DNA of 64,000 nt from Bin5 sp965218625 (lineage in GTDB: Bacteria; Chloroflexota; Anaerolineae; Caldilineales; Caldilineaceae). The stretch lies in assembly GCA_965218625.1 (NCBI GenBank), contig CBDCLG010000008.1:124001-188000 (forward strand), written 5' to 3'. The notes beneath the pieces are model-generated. The model searched no databases, was not told the origin of the DNA, and saw only the letters and a program-made list of their open reading frames with translations. Each line of letters opens with the position of its first letter. Position 1 is the first letter of the stretch. Of this stretch, positions 8,943-16,116 are shown one piece after another. Position numbers and translations under genes: made by a program.

Positions 8943-9656
8943 TCACCCTTCCGCAAAACACCATCTGTCGAAATTGCGGTCCTTTGTCAGTTTCCCTTTT
9001 GACACGCAATATTCGACGTGAAGAAGCTCGGCCAAGTCGACATCTCTAAGATAGAGTGGCACATCCTTTTGCAAGGAAAACTTTTGCTCCAATACACATA
9101 TGTGGATAGTCAACCCTGGTGTATCAATATCTGTATGTAGTGTCTTAACTTTGGAGATTTGTTCTGCTATAACGCAAAGGAGGTTGGGAATGGTTGACCT
9201 GTTGACACTTTTCAAAAGGTGAAACCATAGCCCCCAGACAGGCTCACGCATTAGCTTCTCAACATCCTTGTAGATTGGCATTTTTGTTTCGCAACCGGCC
9301 CGAGGAGTGATTCCTTTCGACTTGAACTCGACGTTGCTGACTCTGTGTTGGCCCCCTTCCCGTACCTGAAGGTCGGTCTGGGCAGACTGGTCACTCCTGG
9401 ATTCACCGCTAAATGCGTAACGTTTCGTAGTGGGAACCTCAACCGAGTATCTGAGGCTCTCCTGGCATAGCGACTCAACGAATGCAAAGCGTGCTTCCTG
9501 CTCGCTGACGCGTAACTCTTTATCCCGTCTCCGTGAAAACTCAAGATAGCCTATGCCACTTCGGGAATAATTTTCTTTGCTTTGGTCATATGCGTCCCAC
9601 ATTATCCTATCTGTTTGCATACAAACCTTCGAAACGTTCTGAGAGAGCGTCTTCAT
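8943..9656 (-). CDS. PD-(D/E)XK nuclease-like protein, partner of the DUF262 fusion
   Basis: 237 residues from the ATG at 9656, with GGAGG six bases upstream. The central part shows a PD-(D/E)XK pattern: an acidic helix (EQEARFAFVESL, about 52-63), then D95 in AQTDLQV, then E110-x-K112 in VSNVEFKSKG. This suggests a metal-dependent nuclease fold, although no named family was recognised. It lies 78 bp downstream of the DUF262-HNH-AlbA_2 gene on the same strand, so both are probably co-transcribed. Its role could be an effector or accessory nuclease in a modification-dependent restriction module; that is inference from fold and context. Codon composition is visibly lower in GC than the window's flanks. 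Confidence 0.55.
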   Translation of the reverse strand: MKTLSQNVSKVCMQTDRIMWDAYDQSKENYSRSGIGYLEFSRRRDKELRVSEQEARFAFVESLCQESLRYSVEVPTTKRYAFSGESRSDQSAQTDLQVREGGQHRVSNVEFKSKGITPRAGCETKMPIYKDVEKLMREPVWGLWFHLLKSVNRSTIPNLLCVIAEQISKVKTLHTDIDTPGLTIHICVLEQKFSLQKDVPLYLRDVDLAELLHVEYCVSKGKLTKDRNFDRWCFAEG

Positions 9657-9734
9657 AGTGACCTCCGTCTAATGAGCTTCAATGCTCTATAGCAGGCGCT
9701 GCAGAGGGACAGATAACCAATCGAATTGGTTTGC

Positions 9735-12089
9735 TTACAGCCCAAACCGTTGGCCGATATATTCAACCATTTCGCTTCCTGTCAACTCGGTTGTGGAAGG
9801 ACCCGTACGAACATAGAACCGTTGCACATTGCCATCTCTTACATAAACTTCGGTTGGCGATCTCGGGCAGCTGACGACGAGAACACGACTATCTTCAAAA
9901 TCGTCGAAGCTTGTGTGAATCAAGGTCATAGCGTTCGGCCCCAGCTGAGAATTCACGATATTTGTCAGGTGCAGGCTCATTTTGTCATGGCTTGAGAAAT
10001 TATCAACTTCGATGCCTACCGGTTCGCCTTCGTCGGTAATCCCAATAACAAGCGTTCCACCGTCTGTATTCAAGAAACCTGCCAATGTCTTCAAAACTGT
10101 GTATTCCATTCTCTTGTCAGACTTGCTAGTATGAAGGTTCGTACGAAGCGTTGACTTAAACTCGACGACATTGGACTCGCCATCGCGAATCATGTCAATC
10201 AGATCGACCGCAACCGCCTGATCCTCCTCCTCAGGTACCTCGGCATCCCGCTCAACTTCGTTAGAACCCTGCTCTTTTACGACCGGCTTGCCCATTGCCT
10301 TGGATACAATGTCAGATAGCGCCCCCATTCGGGCATTGAAGAACCCCTCAAAATCATCTTTGCGGAGAAGGTCTGGTTCTATCAGATGTGTTCGGAGGAC
10401 GTCGTCGAGCGTTTCGGACGACATATTAAACTTCTCCTCAATGCGCTTCAGATACTTCGATGGGGGGTCGCCGCCGATAAACCCACTCGTTGCGGCCGAA
10501 AGAGGCGTCTTGTTGACTATCGAGTCATAGACCTTGTCCGGGATGCCGTTTTTCTTGCACCATGATACGGGAAAAATGTGGTGGACATCGATTCTGTCAC
10601 TGAAGAACGTCATCACGCTTGTAGCCCTACCTGTGATGAAGTCACTGCATCCACGATCGTACCCCATCAGCAACACGTGGATAGCCTTATAAGCTGCTGA
10701 CCGTCGGCTCCTGAGCGACCTGAAGCGTTCCTGCTGGAATGCTGCATCCCTCAGGACATCCGGCGACGGTCCAGTGTCGCCTATCCACATGATAAGCTCC
10801 GGCACATGGCGAGCAAGCAATGTATCAGTGGCTGACCCGTAGACCTCGCCCAACGTTACACACCAGAACCAGCGCTCAATTTTCTTCTTGTCCTCAACCG
10901 AGACGGTACGCCCCGCTCGTCCAAGGAATGCGAAGGTAGCAGCCAGCCCGACAAGCAACGGTGCATACGGCACATCCTTTTTCGAAATAATCTTATGTTC
11001 GTGCATAAATCTGGCCGCTTCGCGGAACGCGCTCTCAACGGCGTCGGCGTACTTGTTGTAGGCTTCCAGCGGGAGGGCTAGAAGCGATTCCCTGTTGCAA
11101 CTCACTTGAGGTAGAAGTCTGTCCTCAACGTCCTCTCGCTCTTTTGCAAGACGTACTTCACGCGTGTGAATCAACGCGCACGCCTGTAGAAAGTCAATGC
11201 TGGATACTCCCCCCAACACATCGATACGATTAGGCAGACCGAGAATTCTCTCTCGTCGCCCCGGTTTGGCCTTGTCGAGCGGACCACTCCAATCTTCACG
11301 AAGATCGAACTCCTCGGCGGCGTAGATCGCCGTGAGCAACTCGAATGTGTCTAGGGGCTTGCCCCCTGTGTTAACCTTTTCAAAAATTAGACATATTGCT
11401 TCCCGCCCGTTCTCTTGGCCTAGACGAATCACAGGTATCTCGTATTCTTGAATCCGCCTGACAATTCCAAGCGTGAAGTCCTTCTTCCAGTCGTAGACAG
11501 CTTTTCCTCGGTCCCTCCAGTATTCTTCCCAAGCGCTAAGCCAATCTTCTGGATATGGAAACACTTCGTTGAGTGGGAACGCGTGTCGCCCATACTCCCT
11601 GTCACGGGCAGACAGATCTACATCTACGTCTCTCCCAAAGTTTTTTCGGAGGATGCGGTCTGCCGGTACTCCGATGAGAGCATTCCTTATATCCGCTCCT
11701 GCTACTATCGCCATCGGGATATCGATGTAGTAAAAGCGATCGACCTCTTGGCCGCGCGGATTTAGGGTAGTCACCGCGTCCTTGGAATAGATAGCCTGAT
11801 AGAGTGAAGTAAGCCGCTGCTGCCCATCCAACAGTAACTCTTCGGGGGGAGAATGCCCCTCGTTTTTTCCATCAACACCCTCCAAAGGGCGTGGCTTGAA
11901 TCCGACTTTTCCGCCGGTTTGGAGCGACAGGAAAGCACCTATGGGGTATCCCTTGGCGACCGAAGTTATGAGACTCTGGACATCCTCATCTCCCCAGACG
12001 TAGCTACGTTGGAAGTCGGGCAACTGTAGTCGCCCCTCATGCGCCGCGCTCAAGAGATCACTAAGTTTTCTCGGATTCGTCTGGAACAC
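9735..12089 (-). CDS. DUF262 - HNH (DUF1524-like) - AlbA_2/Schlafen fusion, GmrSD-like restriction protein
   Basis: 784 residues from the GTG at 12089, chosen because AGGAG lies seven bases upstream and because MFQTNPRKLSDLL is a usual DUF262 start. An in-frame GTG at 12131 lies inside the IS-end repeat. The N-terminal DUF262/GmrS domain has LPDFQRSYVW (about 23-32) and the signature LLDGQQRLTSL (about 86-96), which binds or hydrolyses NTP. Near residue 500 DVHHIFPVSWCKKNG followed by an Asn-containing VNKTPLSA is an HNH nuclease core as in GmrD. The last 150 residues add an AlbA_2 (Schlafen-type ATP-binding) domain: VVEFKSTLRTN at about 635 and TDGGTLVIGITDEGEPVGI at about 675. GmrSD-type enzymes cut modified phage DNA. 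The AlbA_2 tail is an unusual addition to this architecture. Confidence 0.85.
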   Translation of the reverse strand: MFQTNPRKLSDLLSAAHEGRLQLPDFQRSYVWGDEDVQSLITSVAKGYPIGAFLSLQTGGKVGFKPRPLEGVDGKNEGHSPPEELLLDGQQRLTSLYQAIYSKDAVTTLNPRGQEVDRFYYIDIPMAIVAGADIRNALIGVPADRILRKNFGRDVDVDLSARDREYGRHAFPLNEVFPYPEDWLSAWEEYWRDRGKAVYDWKKDFTLGIVRRIQEYEIPVIRLGQENGREAICLIFEKVNTGGKPLDTFELLTAIYAAEEFDLREDWSGPLDKAKPGRRERILGLPNRIDVLGGVSSIDFLQACALIHTREVRLAKEREDVEDRLLPQVSCNRESLLALPLEAYNKYADAVESAFREAARFMHEHKIISKKDVPYAPLLVGLAATFAFLGRAGRTVSVEDKKKIERWFWCVTLGEVYGSATDTLLARHVPELIMWIGDTGPSPDVLRDAAFQQERFRSLRSRRSAAYKAIHVLLMGYDRGCSDFITGRATSVMTFFSDRIDVHHIFPVSWCKKNGIPDKVYDSIVNKTPLSAATSGFIGGDPPSKYLKRIEEKFNMSSETLDDVLRTHLIEPDLLRKDDFEGFFNARMGALSDIVSKAMGKPVVKEQGSNEVERDAEVPEEEDQAVAVDLIDMIRDGESNVVEFKSTLRTNLHTSKSDKRMEYTVLKTLAGFLNTDGGTLVIGITDEGEPVGIEVDNFSSHDKMSLHLTNIVNSQLGPNAMTLIHTSFDDFEDSRVLVVSCPRSPTEVYVRDGNVQRFYVRTGPSTTELTGSEMVEYIGQRFGL

Positions 12090-12106
12090 GGTACAACTCC
12101 TAGTGA

Positions 12107-12260
12107 AGTGGGCCCCAAAAAACTGGACCACGAGTTAAGGTGCATAATGGAGCAAATCGCCAGGTAGTTGAAGGGTCAGATCGGTGGCAGGATTTGACAA
12201 CGCCCCATAACTTCTGAACTGCCCCGGTAACAACCTGTCCGCAAGTGAATTTAGTATTGT
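12107..12260 (+). mobile_element. IS left-end remnant (copy 2, plus orientation)
   Basis: Begins GTGGGCCCCAAAAAACTGGA and continues through CGAGTTAAGGTGCATAATGG into a decayed OrfA start (MEQIAR then stop). The distal part (GGCAGGATTTGACAACGCCCC to GTCCGCAAGTGAAT) matches copy 4 at 28497 better than copy 3. It sits immediately upstream of the DUF262 fusion gene, whose in-frame upstream GTG is part of the repeat. Confidence 0.6.
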
Positions 12261-12588
12261 GGCGAGAGAAGATCTTACCATACTTCGCGCCAATCCAATC
12301 AAGATGTTCACGCTCAGATCAAGCCACGTACCGTCGAGAGCTAGCGCGATTAGTCGACAGGGTGAGACGGTCAAATTGAAGACGATAAGGTTCGTGACAG
12401 GAAAACCAGAATAGGTGAGCAGAGAAGCAGCGGACTATTCTCACGGGGTTGGGAGTGTCCTAAGCGACACAAGACTAGGACACAGTCATTGCGACTGTGA
12501 TTTGTCATCCAGTTTGCAGAGCTTCAGGTCAGGGGCATAATTGCACGCATGATGTGATTTATCAGGCACGACGCAGGGAGGGAATGGC
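12261..12588. other. Gap upstream of the DUF4268-like gene
   Basis: About 330 bp of ordinary-looking intergenic sequence after IS copy 2. Short frames here have no recognisable similarity. A GGGAGGG ribosome binding site ends it. Confidence 0.4.
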
Positions 12589-13011
12589 ATGTATCAACCG
12601 AGTAAAATCCAAAACGTCAGATTCCGGAGGGCTTTCTGGAAAAACTACGCCGAAGTGCGGCCAGACACGCCAAAGGCACAGCGGTTCCTCCAAGGGTACG
12701 GCATCTCCAATCCCCGCTATTGGATCGATGAGGCGGGCCTCTACATCAAGCAGTGGCTGGGCACCAGCACTGTCGGCGTATACGTGCAGGCAAAGTTCAG
12801 CGACCCCCAAAAAGTCGTTGACCGGCGTATCGCCCAGTGCTGGCCGCAATTCGAAGAGGCATTCGAGAATATAGACTTTGGAGAAGACAGTTGGCGGTTC
12901 GCCACAACGTTCGTTTGTGATGGAGGAACACGCAACTTCTGGAGCTGGGATGCAGCGGCAAACTGGCTGGAGGATCAACGGGTGAAGTACGAAGAGATAC
13001 TGCGCGCGTGA
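12589..13011 (+). CDS. DUF4268-like protein
   Basis: 140 residues from the ATG at 12589, preceded by GGGAGGG about eight bases upstream. RFRRAFWKNYAEV near the N-terminus, YWIDEAGLYIKQWLGTSTVG, a VYVQAKFSDPQKVVDRRI strand-helix and DSWRFATTFVCDG followed by WDAAANWLEDQRVKYEEIL resemble DUF4268-type proteins, often found attached to or beside restriction enzymes. The exact family is uncertain. It is soluble, with no catalytic motif recognised. Its last 19 codons and the 55 bp after the stop are duplicated at 24452-24563, so a second copy once lay there. Confidence 0.6.
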   Translation: MYQPSKIQNVRFRRAFWKNYAEVRPDTPKAQRFLQGYGISNPRYWIDEAGLYIKQWLGTSTVGVYVQAKFSDPQKVVDRRIAQCWPQFEEAFENIDFGEDSWRFATTFVCDGGTRNFWSWDAAANWLEDQRVKYEEILRA

Positions 13012-13064
13012 GTAACCTAAAGTGCTGCCGAACTGCCTATGGGAGACTGCGATGGCCGGTAGTC
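12952..13064 (+). repeat. Duplicated 113-bp block, copy A (3' end of the DUF4268-like gene)
   Basis: Starts GCAGCGGCAAACTGGCTGGA, includes the TGA stop and ends GGTAGTC. It is about 90 percent identical by eye to 24452-24563. IS copy 3 follows directly. Confidence 0.85.
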
Positions 13065-13215
13065 TGAAGTGGGCCCCAAAAACTGAACCACAAGCTAAGG
13101 TGTATAATAGAGCAATTCACCCAGCTTGTGAAGGGGCAGTACGGCGGTCAGGAAACGGCGACGACACTCGGTAGCTAACACAAACCTCGGTTTGCGCTGC
13201 AAGCGTTCCGCCTGT
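13065..13215 (+). mobile_element. IS left-end remnant (copy 3, plus orientation)
   Basis: TGAAGTGGGCCCCAAAAACT, then ACAAGCTAAGGTGTATAATA with a good TATAAT, then a frame EQFTQLVKGQYGGQETATTL that stops. It matches copy 1 over about 140 bp. It preserves the IS promoter and OrfA start but nothing beyond. Confidence 0.65.
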
Positions 13216-13607
13216 CTGGGTTTCGATTTGTGCAGGTATGCAGTCAAGATGGATCGCGCCTTCGGCGCCGATGATAGAAAGCGATCAGGCAATTGTAGAA
13301 GGTAGATCGAGCAATTCACTATAGCTACGGCCAGCCTTATCCTAAACCGCTGCTATATCGTCCGACTTCTCCTACATCCTCATCACTAGCAATGTCGTTT
13401 GCATATTCCACTGCAGCACCCGCAGAACCATAGATAGCGAACCAATGCCTCCCCCACCCCCTCCCCACACGAACCGAAAAATACCGTTGACAGAATATTC
13501 CACCTTCGCTATGCTCGCCCCAAGCGGAGTAGGCTTGAACCCCTGGTGGGTTTCATCTCTTCGGCCCTTAAAGTGACCCTCCAAAAGTTTGCCCCGCTTT
13601 ACCTCCA
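13216..13607. other. Gap between IS copy 3 and the TIR-like gene
   Basis: About 390 bp. A minus-strand frame from a GTG at 13629 down to 13372 overlaps the end of the TIR-like gene and translates to an 85-residue product with a Gly run. It could be a small third gene but has no recognised family, and its C-rich poly-G tract argues for non-coding sequence. Confidence 0.3.
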
Positions 13608-14159
13608 CTACTGCCACCCCTTCAAACACTCACCACGCCGGTTATTTACAAACAGAGGCCTACTGTTGTCAGGTGGCTCCCCCTTCCGCCTTAGATATGC
13701 CTTATGAATCCATCGACGAATGTGACCTTGATTTACCAGCCATCTCCTTATCAAACCAAATGGATCAGGCCCCTCTATGTTGTCGGCAAACCTGGGCGGA
13801 AAAAGATGGGGATTATGCCCCGCCCTCCCGAAATCTGGATGAGTCGGGAGTAATATTCCAAGTAAACCGCATCGTGGGTTCGGCTCTGTGTCTCTCAGAC
13901 TCGCCCCAATCTCCCAATCCACCTGCCTCCGCTGCCACGTACACCTGCCTATGAGAAGAACCGTCACTGTTGCCTCTCGAATGAATTCATCTCGAATCTT
14001 CTGCCTGATAGCCTCCTCTCCCAGGGAGTCATCAATATCTCCAATCTCCACTGACCAGTTGACCATGTTGGATCCCATCATCCTGATGAAGGCATCCTTA
14101 AACTTCATGTCGTCGCCGTGAAAACTGACGAAGACCTTGTGCCGGGCAACCTTTCCCAT
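13608..14159 (-). CDS. TIR-like (DUF1863 / ThsB-type) protein
   Basis: 183 residues from the ATG at 14159, with GAGGAGAG five bases upstream; an in-frame upstream start at 14237 would run into the divergent gene. HKVFVSFHGDDMKFKDAF (7-24) is the first strand and loop of the DUF1863 TIR-like fold. VTVLLIGRCTWQRRQVDWEI (about 70-89) is the family's central strand followed by the W-E-I motif, whose Glu is the usual catalytic residue of TIR NAD hydrolases and cyclases. Proteins of this kind (ThsB of Thoeris) sense phage and make a cyclic ADP-ribose-type signal. No ThsA (SIR2-SLOG or Macro-TM) lies nearby; instead a two-TM DUF4231-like gene starts 27 bp away on the other strand. The C-terminal 70 residues are not recognised. 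Confidence 0.8.
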   Translation of the reverse strand: MGKVARHKVFVSFHGDDMKFKDAFIRMMGSNMVNWSVEIGDIDDSLGEEAIRQKIRDEFIREATVTVLLIGRCTWQRRQVDWEIGASLRDTEPNPRCGLLGILLPTHPDFGRAGHNPHLFPPRFADNIEGPDPFGLIRRWLVNQGHIRRWIHKAYLRRKGEPPDNSRPLFVNNRRGECLKGWQ

Positions 14160-14186
14160 AGCATCTCTCCTCAATGAGACCGAAAA

Positions 14187-14633
14187 ATGAACAAAGTAGA
14201 ATTCGACGATTACCTGAAGGAACGACTCGAACCGCAACTAGACTGGTACAACAAGAAAGCCAGCCAAAACAAGCGAATCTATCACTGGCTCCAGTGGACC
14301 GCAATTGCCATTTCCCCTGTCGTCCCGGCCATGATTGCGTGGGCCCCCGATGACTTAAGACTGCTCACCGTCGCTCTCTCCGTCGTCCTGGCTGTCGTCA
14401 CGTCCTCGCTCAAAACCTTCAGGTTTCAAGAACTCTGGATCAGTTACAGAACAATTGCAAGAACGCTGGAAAAAGAAAAACACCTCTACATAGCCAAAGT
14501 AAATGAATACGAGTATGCCGAAAATGCGAGTCGACTCCTCGTGCAGAGAACCGAAGAAATCATGTCAAGAGAAAACATGACGTGGATGGAAACACAAATT
14601 AGGAAAGAGGAGAAAGAAGAGGAGAAGAATTAG
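14187..14633 (+). CDS. DUF4231 / SLATT-like two-TM membrane protein
   Basis: 148 residues from the ATG at 14187. The N-terminal helix (YLKERLEPQLDWYNKKASQN) precedes a hairpin of two transmembrane helices (about 34-52, WLQWTAIAISPVVPAMIAW, and 57-75, LRLLTVALSVVLAVVTSSL), then a long charged helix ending in a Lys/Glu-rich tail. This is the layout of DUF4231 and the SLATT class, predicted pore-forming effectors coupled to nucleotide second-messenger systems. The divergent neighbour is TIR-like, a good source of such a messenger. The 27-bp gap between the start codons means that each promoter must lie in the other gene's 5' end or that expression is coupled in some other way. Confidence 0.75.
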   Translation: MNKVEFDDYLKERLEPQLDWYNKKASQNKRIYHWLQWTAIAISPVVPAMIAWAPDDLRLLTVALSVVLAVVTSSLKTFRFQELWISYRTIARTLEKEKHLYIAKVNEYEYAENASRLLVQRTEEIMSRENMTWMETQIRKEEKEEEKN

Positions 14634-14791
14634 GCCAAGGCAATGAGCAGTTTGCTCATGGATAACGAAATTGGCAGGAATAACCGAAAAAGGGATTTCT
14701 GAATGTGTTGCAACCGCCCAATGGGAGACCGAAACAACAAGAGAAATGTCGAGACCATCCAATGAGTTGGAGGCTCGTAGTTATTGCTAGG

Positions 14792-15688
14792 TCAGTCGAC
14801 CCTAGCCAATATTGCGCGAATCATATTTTCCAAGTCTTGTTCAAGTCTTTTGCAGCCTCTGGCAGTGCGTTGGTACACGATGCACCTGAGATGCCTTAGG
14901 TCGAATGGGACATCTTCCATTGATTGGGTGATAAGAATGACCTCTTTGCCGACAGTGTGCGCTATACCGGTCTCGTAGAAAACATTGGGATTCCTGCCGG
15001 TCAGTTCAGCAATAATGATTCGCGCTTCATTGATGAAACGCCAAATGGCCTCCATGATTTCTCGATTGTCATATATGTCGTCAGCCCGCATACATCTTAG
15101 TCCATCTATTTTATTCACTGTTGGTCTAATGTGGTCTTCGAAAACCTCGTCAAATGGCTCGTCAAATGGCATCAACACGAACACCAATTCTTCGTTGATG
15201 GTAAAGTCTCTGCCTTGGAAGATGGGTTCTATTTTCACGATTCGCTTCAGTTTCTCCATTCTTTCGATTTCGAAATCGATACATTTCGATGCCAAAGAGG
15301 ATATATCCTCGCGTCTCGACTCTTCTTCTGCGAAAAGAAGGCTGCGCGGGAAATGAAAACTGAAAGGGTCTGGAAAGCCCAGACCATCTTCAACTAAATG
15401 ATGGATCATTTCCAAATCGAATGGTTGATTCGAGTAATCAAGGACCCGCCAAAATGGTACGCCTCCGTGGTCATTAACTGACGAGACAACGAGAACCTCT
15501 GTGTCCTTCACCACTATCCAAACATGTAGAGGGAGCAGGAACCGAACGTTGGCCCGATTCAATCCCTGTGCCCGAGACAACTCTTCAATTTCTGCGTCAA
15601 GCGACTTAAGAACTTGCTTTATTTCTCTTTCGAGTTCGCTGTCAACATCGACACCACGGTTTTGTTTAATTGGCTCAATGAAAGGCAT
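14792..15688 (-). CDS. Nucleoside 2-deoxyribosyltransferase-like (TIR/SLOG-related) protein
   Basis: 298 residues from the ATG at 15688 (MPFIEPIKQNRGVDV); an in-frame start at 15823 adds 45 Cys-rich residues that look non-coding. The C-terminal 130 residues are the recognisable part: VFVLMPFDEPFDEVFED, RADDIYDNREIMEAIW, IIIAELTGRNPNVFYETG and IAHTVGKEVILITQ. This pattern is typical of a large family related to nucleoside deoxyribosyltransferases and TIR domains, common in defence islands and expected to act on nucleotides or NAD. The N-terminal 165 residues are of unknown type. The gene is convergent with the DUF4231-like gene, 158 bp apart. Confidence 0.7.
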   Translation of the reverse strand: MPFIEPIKQNRGVDVDSELEREIKQVLKSLDAEIEELSRAQGLNRANVRFLLPLHVWIVVKDTEVLVVSSVNDHGGVPFWRVLDYSNQPFDLEMIHHLVEDGLGFPDPFSFHFPRSLLFAEEESRREDISSLASKCIDFEIERMEKLKRIVKIEPIFQGRDFTINEELVFVLMPFDEPFDEVFEDHIRPTVNKIDGLRCMRADDIYDNREIMEAIWRFINEARIIIAELTGRNPNVFYETGIAHTVGKEVILITQSMEDVPFDLRHLRCIVYQRTARGCKRLEQDLENMIRAILARVD

Positions 15689-16116
15689 GGCAGCAGTGTT
15701 CCCCTTCGTCCTAACCTCTCTTAACGCCTCTCCGCTTCTGCAACACGCTTCATTGCTTGTTATCCTATCCGACACTTCACGACAAGAAGAACAACTGTAA
15801 CTCGAGAAACATACCATGAACAACCGCCTATCGGGAGTTTTGGAAAGAGTGGTTGCTTCCGAAGGTGCTATTGTTGATCGGGCATATTATGTACGCCTCG
15901 AATCGACCCCCGAAATCAGACTGGAACTCAAAGCCAAGAGACGTGGGATCAAGTCATCTCTTAGAGGCTTCCCAGCGGTATGAGGATAATTGTGATGAAT
16001 GAGCAGAGCCTACCTGCTCACAGACACCGGCCCACAAGGAAAAGTGAAAATAATGGTATACAATGGAGCAATTCTCTCGGCACTCTCGCTATTGGAAACT
16101 ACCACCGACTCCTGCC
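15689..16116. other. Divergent promoter gap with a weak IS-end echo
   Basis: The block from about 16035 (AATAATGGTATACAATGGAG, then CAATTCTCTC) resembles the promoter/OrfA-start part of the IS ends but lacks the GGGCCCC tip. It provides an in-frame ATG at 16063 for the helicase gene, probably not the true start. Confidence 0.35.

Noticed and set aside
12135..12374. Small minus-strand ORF ending LLHYAP
   Set aside because: Together with a similar frame at 13095-13319 (ending LLYYTP) it is just the reverse reading of the IS-end remnant.
13372..13629. 85-codon minus-strand frame after the TIR-like gene
   Set aside because: Overlaps the TIR 3' end, starts at GTG and contains a poly-Gly run from a C-rich tract. 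Too weak to call as a gene.
13608..14633. A standard Thoeris system
   Set aside because: The ThsB-like TIR gene is present but no ThsA (SIR2-SLOG or Macro-TM) gene is found within the island.
14700..15850. Possible further copies of the AACTGCCTATGGGAGACTG motif seen after the DUF4268-like gene
   Set aside because: Matches near 14710 and 15822 are partial (about 13-15 of 19 bases) and could be chance.
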